From Nitrospirae bacterium GWC2_56_14 (GTDB lineage: Bacteria; Nitrospirota; UBA9217), in NCBI GenBank assembly GCA_001803705.1, contig MHDY01000230.1, positions 502-51,585 on the forward strand: a DNA stretch of 51,084 nucleotides. Reading direction: 5' to 3'. The translations under genes and the position numbers were made by a program. This document shows positions 50,817 to 51,084 of this stretch, piece by piece (positions within the stretch are counted from its first letter, which is position 1; each line of letters starts with the position of its first letter). The notes beneath the pieces were generated by a model, which was not told the DNA's origin, did no database searches, and saw only the letters and a list, made by a program, of their open reading frames with translations.

Positions 50817-51084
50817 ATGGCAGTCGCAGAGATGACCCAGACGACCCAATACCTGACCTTCAAGCTTGGCGACGAGGTCTTCGCCCTGGAAATCACCAAG
50901 GTCCGCGAAGTGCTGGATTTTACGACCGTCACCAAGGTCCCCCGGACGCCGGACTTCATGCGGGGGGTCATCAATCTGCGCGGAAGCGTGGTCCCGGTGG
51001 TGGACCTGCGGCTCAAGTTCGGCATGCAGGGGACGGAAAAGACGGTGAACACCTGCATCATCATCCTGGAAGTGCGGGTGGACA
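50817..51084 (+). CDS. cheW: CheW adaptor protein (partial, cut by the window end)
   Basis: CheW links receptors to CheA. The first 89 residues show the family pattern: TQYLTFKLGDEVFALEITKV, REVLDFTTVTKVP, PDFMRGVINLRGSVVPVVDL. The start is the ATG at 50817 with AAGGAGG seven bases upstream. The 3' end lies outside the window. It is the last visible gene of the chemosensory cluster; cheR, cheB and cheY are not seen here. Confidence 0.95.
   Translation, partial: MAVAEMTQTTQYLTFKLGDEVFALEITKVREVLDFTTVTKVPRTPDFMRGVINLRGSVVPVVDLRLKFGMQGTEKTVNTCIIILEVRVD

Overview
The window comes from an anaerobic, respiring Gram-negative bacterium, most likely Nitrospirota or a Geobacter-like Desulfobacterota. 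The reasons are five multihaem c-type cytochromes, lipoproteins with lipoboxes, an outer-membrane barrel, sigma-54 promoters with sigma-54 activators, a DUF3786 iron-sulphur protein, RNase Y, and large PAS-rich kinases. The taxon is an inference; no rRNA or tRNA is present.

Region 1 (1-16.4 kb, mostly + strand) is housekeeping. It holds ftsY, zapA, a 6S RNA with its own sigma-70 promoter, rarA-rny-ymdB, xseA, a HEAT-repeat gene overlapping an HD-GYP-like gene, xseB-ispA-dxs-tlyA (exonuclease VII, isoprenoid precursors, rRNA methylase), and a DUF3786 protein on the - strand. Many intergenic gaps hold short iterated motifs facing their own reverse complement.

Region 2 (16.5-34.9 kb) is the accessory core. 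A sigma-54-type regulator is followed by a long - strand cluster. In transcription order it encodes a small tetrahaem cytochrome, a beta-propeller lipoprotein, a pentahaem lipoprotein cytochrome, a large outer-membrane barrel, a PpiC/SurA-like lipoprotein, a second beta-propeller lipoprotein and a 12-haem cytochrome. This set resembles the gene content around polymerising cytochromes (OmcE/OmcS-type nanowires), so I read it as an extracellular electron-transfer locus. The first four haems of the 12-haem protein match the whole tetrahaem protein. The tetrahaem gene is divergent from a 1399-residue octahaem cytochrome with PKD domains. Between them lie two face-to-face sigma-54 promoters (27714-27729 minus, 27961-27976 plus) with a dyad midway. 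A 15-haem cytochrome coupled to a PilZ-like gene follows on the - strand.

Region 3 (35-51 kb) is defence and signalling. It holds a vapBC toxin-antitoxin pair, a hemerythrin, a 1220-residue hybrid kinase, an NtrC-type regulator next to a membrane PAS kinase, and an operon of receiver-HD-GYP, CheA, a lone periplasmic Cache protein, an MCP and CheW (cut by the window end). The HD-GYP/CheA operon has its own predicted sigma-54 promoter. That suggests, by inference only, that nitrogen/electron-acceptor-type sigma-54 control links chemosensing, c-di-GMP turnover and cytochrome production.
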